This document shows, piece by piece, positions 6,638 to 8,559 of a stretch of DNA of 8,559 nucleotides (its first letter is position 1; every line of letters begins with the position of its first letter). The notes under the pieces are model-generated. The model searched no databases. It worked only from the letters and a program-made list of their open reading frames with translations, and had not been told where the DNA came from. The position numbers and the translations under genes are program-made. Source of the stretch: Deltaproteobacteria bacterium (GTDB taxonomy: Bacteria; Myxococcota_A; UBA9160; SMWR01); contig JAJDAM010000388.1 of NCBI GenBank assembly GCA_029261905.1, forward strand, positions 1 to 8,559, given 5' to 3'.

Positions 6638-7576
6638 TCAGACGGGGCGCTCCCCGGTGATCGCGACGCGTTCCATCACGCGTCTACGCGGCCAGTAATC
6701 AGAGGCCGCGTAGTGCTGTGTGGATCGGTTGTCCCAGATCGCCACGCAGCCCGGTTCCCAACGAAATCGACACTGGTACTCCGGAACCAGTGCCTGGCGA
6801 CACAGGGCCTCGAGCAGGTGTGCGCCTTCGCCCGCATCCATTGCTTCGATGTGGCTGACGAATACGGAGTTGACGTAGAGGATCTTGCGACCGGTATCCG
6901 GGTTCGTGCGTACGATCGGGTGGCTCACGGGCGGGAATTCCTTCTGGCGTTCAGCCAGTGCCTGCGCGTCGAGTCCCCGCCCGAAACTGTGGGTGAAATC
7001 GTGGACGGCGCGCAGGCCCTCGATTCGAGTCTTGAGGTCGTCGTCGAGACCTTCGTAGGCAGTCACCATGTCAGCAAAAAGGGTGTCGCCGGAGTGTTTC
7101 GGTACTTCGATCGAGCGAAGTACCGAAGCGAGTGCGGGTCGCTCTCGCCAGCTCACATCGCTGTGCCAGAGGTTTTCATAGCCGACCTGGTCTTCGCCCT
7201 TCTCGAACCGGACGACCTGCTCGTGATCTTCGTTGGCATCGAGAAACGGATGTTCCTCGAGTTCTCCGAATCGCTCTGCGAAGGTCATCTGCTCTGTCGC
7301 AGAGATGTTCTGATTTCGAAAGAACACGACCTTGTACTCGAGCCAGGCGCGCCGAATCTCTTCGAACGTCGCGTCGTCGACGTTGGCCAGATCGACGCCG
7401 GTGATTTCGGCTCCGATGGTTGCGCCCACAGGTTCGACCTTGATTCGGTCGAACGAGATGGCGTCGAGTCGCTCGGCTTCGGCGCGGATGGCCGGTCGCG
7501 GCCCGGGCCGCATTCCGAGGAGCGGCGGAATCTTCCCGGTTTCGGTTTGCGAGGCCAGGTCGTGAATTCCCGACAT
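6638..7576 (-). CDS. TauD/TfdA-type Fe(II)/2-oxoglutarate-dependent dioxygenase
   Basis: A 312-residue cupin-fold oxygenase. These enzymes couple 2-oxoglutarate decarboxylation to substrate hydroxylation; relatives act on taurine, 2,4-D and other acids or sulfonates. The iron triad is complete: His138 and Asp140 in WHSDVSW, His288 in WDNRSTQHYA. Arg299 is eleven residues after His288, as for the 2-oxoglutarate-binding arginine of E. coli TauD. GDTLFA at 163-168 is typical. His109, Phe239 and Arg303 match TauD substrate-pocket positions by spacing, but the TauD Tyr73 position is Leu112. The first ~40 residues extend beyond the usual family start, yet ATG 7576 is supported by GGAG six bases upstream. 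It is the first gene of the operon with thioesterase and aminotransferase. The gene contains a perfect 12-bp inverted repeat (7098-7127). Family is certain; substrate is unknown and taurine should not be assumed. Confidence 0.95.
   Translation of the reverse strand: MSGIHDLASQTETGKIPPLLGMRPGPRPAIRAEAERLDAISFDRIKVEPVGATIGAEITGVDLANVDDATFEEIRRAWLEYKVVFFRNQNISATEQMTFAERFGELEEHPFLDANEDHEQVVRFEKGEDQVGYENLWHSDVSWRERPALASVLRSIEVPKHSGDTLFADMVTAYEGLDDDLKTRIEGLRAVHDFTHSFGRGLDAQALAERQKEFPPVSHPIVRTNPDTGRKILYVNSVFVSHIEAMDAGEGAHLLEALCRQALVPEYQCRFRWEPGCVAIWDNRSTQHYAASDYWPRRRVMERVAITGERPV
7098..7127. repeat. Perfect 12-6-12 inverted repeat inside the dioxygenase gene
   Basis: TTCGGTACTTCG (7098-7109) is followed by the spacer ATCGAG and then the exact reverse complement CGAAGTACCGAA (7116-7127). 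It encodes residues around SVLRSIEVPK (151-160) of the dioxygenase. On the coding strand it uses GTA, CTT and GTA for Val, Leu and Val, whereas valine and leucine codons here mostly end in C or G. It could be an mRNA hairpin, a protein-binding site or chance. Confidence 0.85.
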
Positions 7577-7608
7577 TGAAGTCTCCGTTGAGTCTCGTTG
7601 GGCGTCTG

Positions 7609-7630
7609 GTCACACGGACGGGCGTGTGAC
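7609..7630. promoter_or_regulatory. Inverted repeat upstream of the dioxygenase operon; candidate operator
   Basis: GTCACACG (7609-7616), spacer GACGGG, then CGTGTGAC (7623-7630) form a perfect 8-bp inverted repeat centred about 44 bp before the dioxygenase ATG. It overlaps a direct repeat GACGGGCG (7617-7624 and 7628-7635) with an 11-bp period. The placement, just downstream of a possible -10 box at 7644-7649, suits a repressor operator or a 5'-leader hairpin. The binding protein is unknown. Confidence 0.5.
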
Positions 7631-7631
7631 G

Positions 7632-7669
7632 GGCGAACGGCCGAGTATACCGTCGCTGGCGGCGAACGG
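7632..7669. repeat. Direct repeat GGCGAACGG flanking a possible -10 box
   Basis: GGCGAACGG occurs at 7632-7640 and again at 7661-7669, 29 bp apart start to start, on either side of the minus-strand TATACT. Paired direct repeats around a putative promoter could be activator or repressor half-sites. Alternatively they are GC-rich coincidence. Confidence 0.4.
7644..7649 (-). promoter_or_regulatory. Possible -10 element (TATACT) of the dioxygenase operon
   Basis: The minus strand reads TATACT, a 5/6 match to TATAAT, about 68 bp before the dioxygenase start and in an AT-poor surround. No recognisable -35 box lies 16-18 bp upstream, so the promoter may need an activator or the call may be wrong. 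Confidence 0.3.
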
Positions 7670-7766
7670 GGCCGGGGCGGGACCCGCTGTAGCGCAGCCG
7701 AGTTGTCGCTACGTTTCGGTCTGTATCGCGTGATTGGCGTGAAGCGCTTCGGAGGCCCCCTGAACG

Positions 7767-8559
7767 ATGACGAGACTTCACCTGGTAGATGGCACGTTCG
7801 AGCTGTTTCGCGCGCATTATTCCAAGCGTCCCAGCCATGCGGATCCGCTGGGTCGCGACGTCAAGGCCACCGTGGGTTTCGTCGGCTCGATGCTGAACTT
7901 GCTGGAAGATCCCGACGAGGCCGTCACGCATATCGCGATCGCCTTCGACAACCCCGTGGAGTCGTTTCGAAACGAGATGTTCGCCGGTTACAAGACGGGA
8001 GAAGGGATGGACCCGGCGCTGGTTGCTCAGCTCGACGATGTCGAGCGGGCGACTGCAGCGCTCGGGGTCGCCGTCTGGTCGATGGAGCGCCACGAAGCAG
8101 ATGACGGAATGGCGGCCGGGGCCGCGCGGTTTCGCGATCAGGTCGACCAGGTACGGATCCTGTCGCCGGACAAAGATCTCGGCCAGTGCATCCGCGGAAA
8201 TCACGTCGTCCAGGTCGATCGGATGCGCGACAAGGTCACCGATGAAAAGACGCTACGCGAGTTGCGCGGGATCGGACCGGCGAGCATTCCGGACTGGCTG
8301 GGATTGATGGGCGACTCGGCGGACGGCATTCCCGGCATCCCGAGCTGGGGCGCGAAGTCGTCGTCGGCCGTTCTGGCTCACTACGAACACATCGCCGCGA
8401 TTCCCGACACCGTGGAGGATTGGCAGGTCGAGGTGCGCGGCGCGAAGCGGCTCGCGACGAACCTCGCGGAACATCGCGAAGCAGCGATGCTCTACCGGGA
8501 CCTCGCAACGTTGGCAGAAGATGCACCGATTTCGAAAACGCTCGCCGAACTCGAATGGA
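7767..8559 (+). CDS. 5'-3' exonuclease / flap endonuclease, 3' end cut by window edge
   Basis: The plus-strand frame from ATG 7767 is open to the window end (264 residues). It is homologous to the 5' nuclease domain of DNA polymerase I, which removes RNA primers and flaps. The metal-binding carboxylates are all present: Asp8 (LVDGT), Asp61 (AFDNP), Glu110, Asp112 and Asp113 (HEADD), Asp135 and Asp137 (SPDKD), Asp183 and Asp186 (MGDSADGIPG). FRNEMFAGYK at 67-76 supplies the basic arch residues, and the DNA-binding helix-three-turn-helix follows at about 183-205. The tail at about 255-264 resembles the end of the nuclease domain in stand-alone versions. I therefore infer a free-standing enzyme of about 300 residues, but a polymerase fusion cannot be excluded. 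The start is fixed by an in-frame TGA two codons upstream; GGAGG (7751-7755) is 11 bases away. A 10-bp palindrome, GAAGCGCTTC (7741-7750), abuts it. Probably housekeeping, unrelated to its neighbours. Confidence 0.95.
   Translation, partial: MTRLHLVDGTFELFRAHYSKRPSHADPLGRDVKATVGFVGSMLNLLEDPDEAVTHIAIAFDNPVESFRNEMFAGYKTGEGMDPALVAQLDDVERATAALGVAVWSMERHEADDGMAAGAARFRDQVDQVRILSPDKDLGQCIRGNHVVQVDRMRDKVTDEKTLRELRGIGPASIPDWLGLMGDSADGIPGIPSWGAKSSSAVLAHYEHIAAIPDTVEDWQVEVRGAKRLATNLAEHREAAMLYRDLATLAEDAPISKTLAELEW

Noticed and set aside
4522..7576. Calling the dioxygenase and aminotransferase a taurine degradation pathway (tauD/tpa)
   Set aside because: No transporter, sulfoacetaldehyde acetyltransferase or sulfite-handling gene is present, and the dioxygenase pocket differs from TauD at likely substrate positions.
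6485..7579. A 364-residue plus-strand open frame antisense to the dioxygenase
   Set aside because: The minus strand carries the intact HxD...H iron triad and a good Shine-Dalgarno; the antisense frame has no family features.
7703..7729. TTGTCG ... TATCGC as a promoter for the nuclease gene
   Set aside because: The spacer is only 15 bp and the -10 match is poor, so a promoter call is not justified.
7176..8204. A 342-residue minus-strand open frame across the dioxygenase start and the nuclease gene
   Set aside because: It crosses the control region and contradicts the nuclease frame, which has all metal-binding carboxylates.

Overview
The window is GC-rich bacterial DNA, with G or C at most third codon positions and frequent CGATCG/GCGATCGC words. 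It is almost entirely coding. Eight protein genes are supported, two of them cut by the window edges. I see no tRNA, rRNA, CRISPR array, transposase or phage gene. Protein style and what looks like a free-standing 5' nuclease suggest an environmental, myxobacterial/deltaproteobacterial-type or similar high-GC genome, but the taxon cannot be fixed from this stretch. Most genes are accessory lipid or small-molecule metabolism.

Layout. A left minus-strand operon runs SDR oxidoreductase (3352-2531), MFS transporter (2476-1124), acyl-CoA synthetase (1127 to beyond base 1); the last two overlap by ATGA. A 170-bp divergent region (3353-3522) separates it from a plus-strand zinc-free quinone-oxidoreductase-like gene (3523-4488). 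That gene converges, 33 bp apart, on a second minus-strand operon: TauD/TfdA-type dioxygenase (7576-6638), PaaI-type thioesterase (6579-5929), class III aminotransferase (5871-4522). A repeat-dense 190-bp divergent region (7577-7766) separates this operon from a plus-strand 5'-3' exonuclease/flap endonuclease (7767 to the edge), which looks like housekeeping.

Together the families allow uptake (MFS), CoA activation (synthetase), oxidation/reduction (SDR, QOR), Fe(II)/2-oxoglutarate hydroxylation (TauD type), transamination and acyl-CoA hydrolysis. This is compatible with catabolism or modification of an amine-, carboxylate- or sulfonate-containing compound. The substrate is unknown, and membership of both operons in one pathway is inference.

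The most notable non-gene signals are: a perfect 12-6-12 inverted repeat inside the dioxygenase gene (7098-7127) written partly with atypical codons; an inverted repeat plus overlapping direct repeats upstream of that gene; and a 13-bp sequence present in opposite orientation on either side of the aminotransferase gene. No previously undescribed defence or mobile system is evident.
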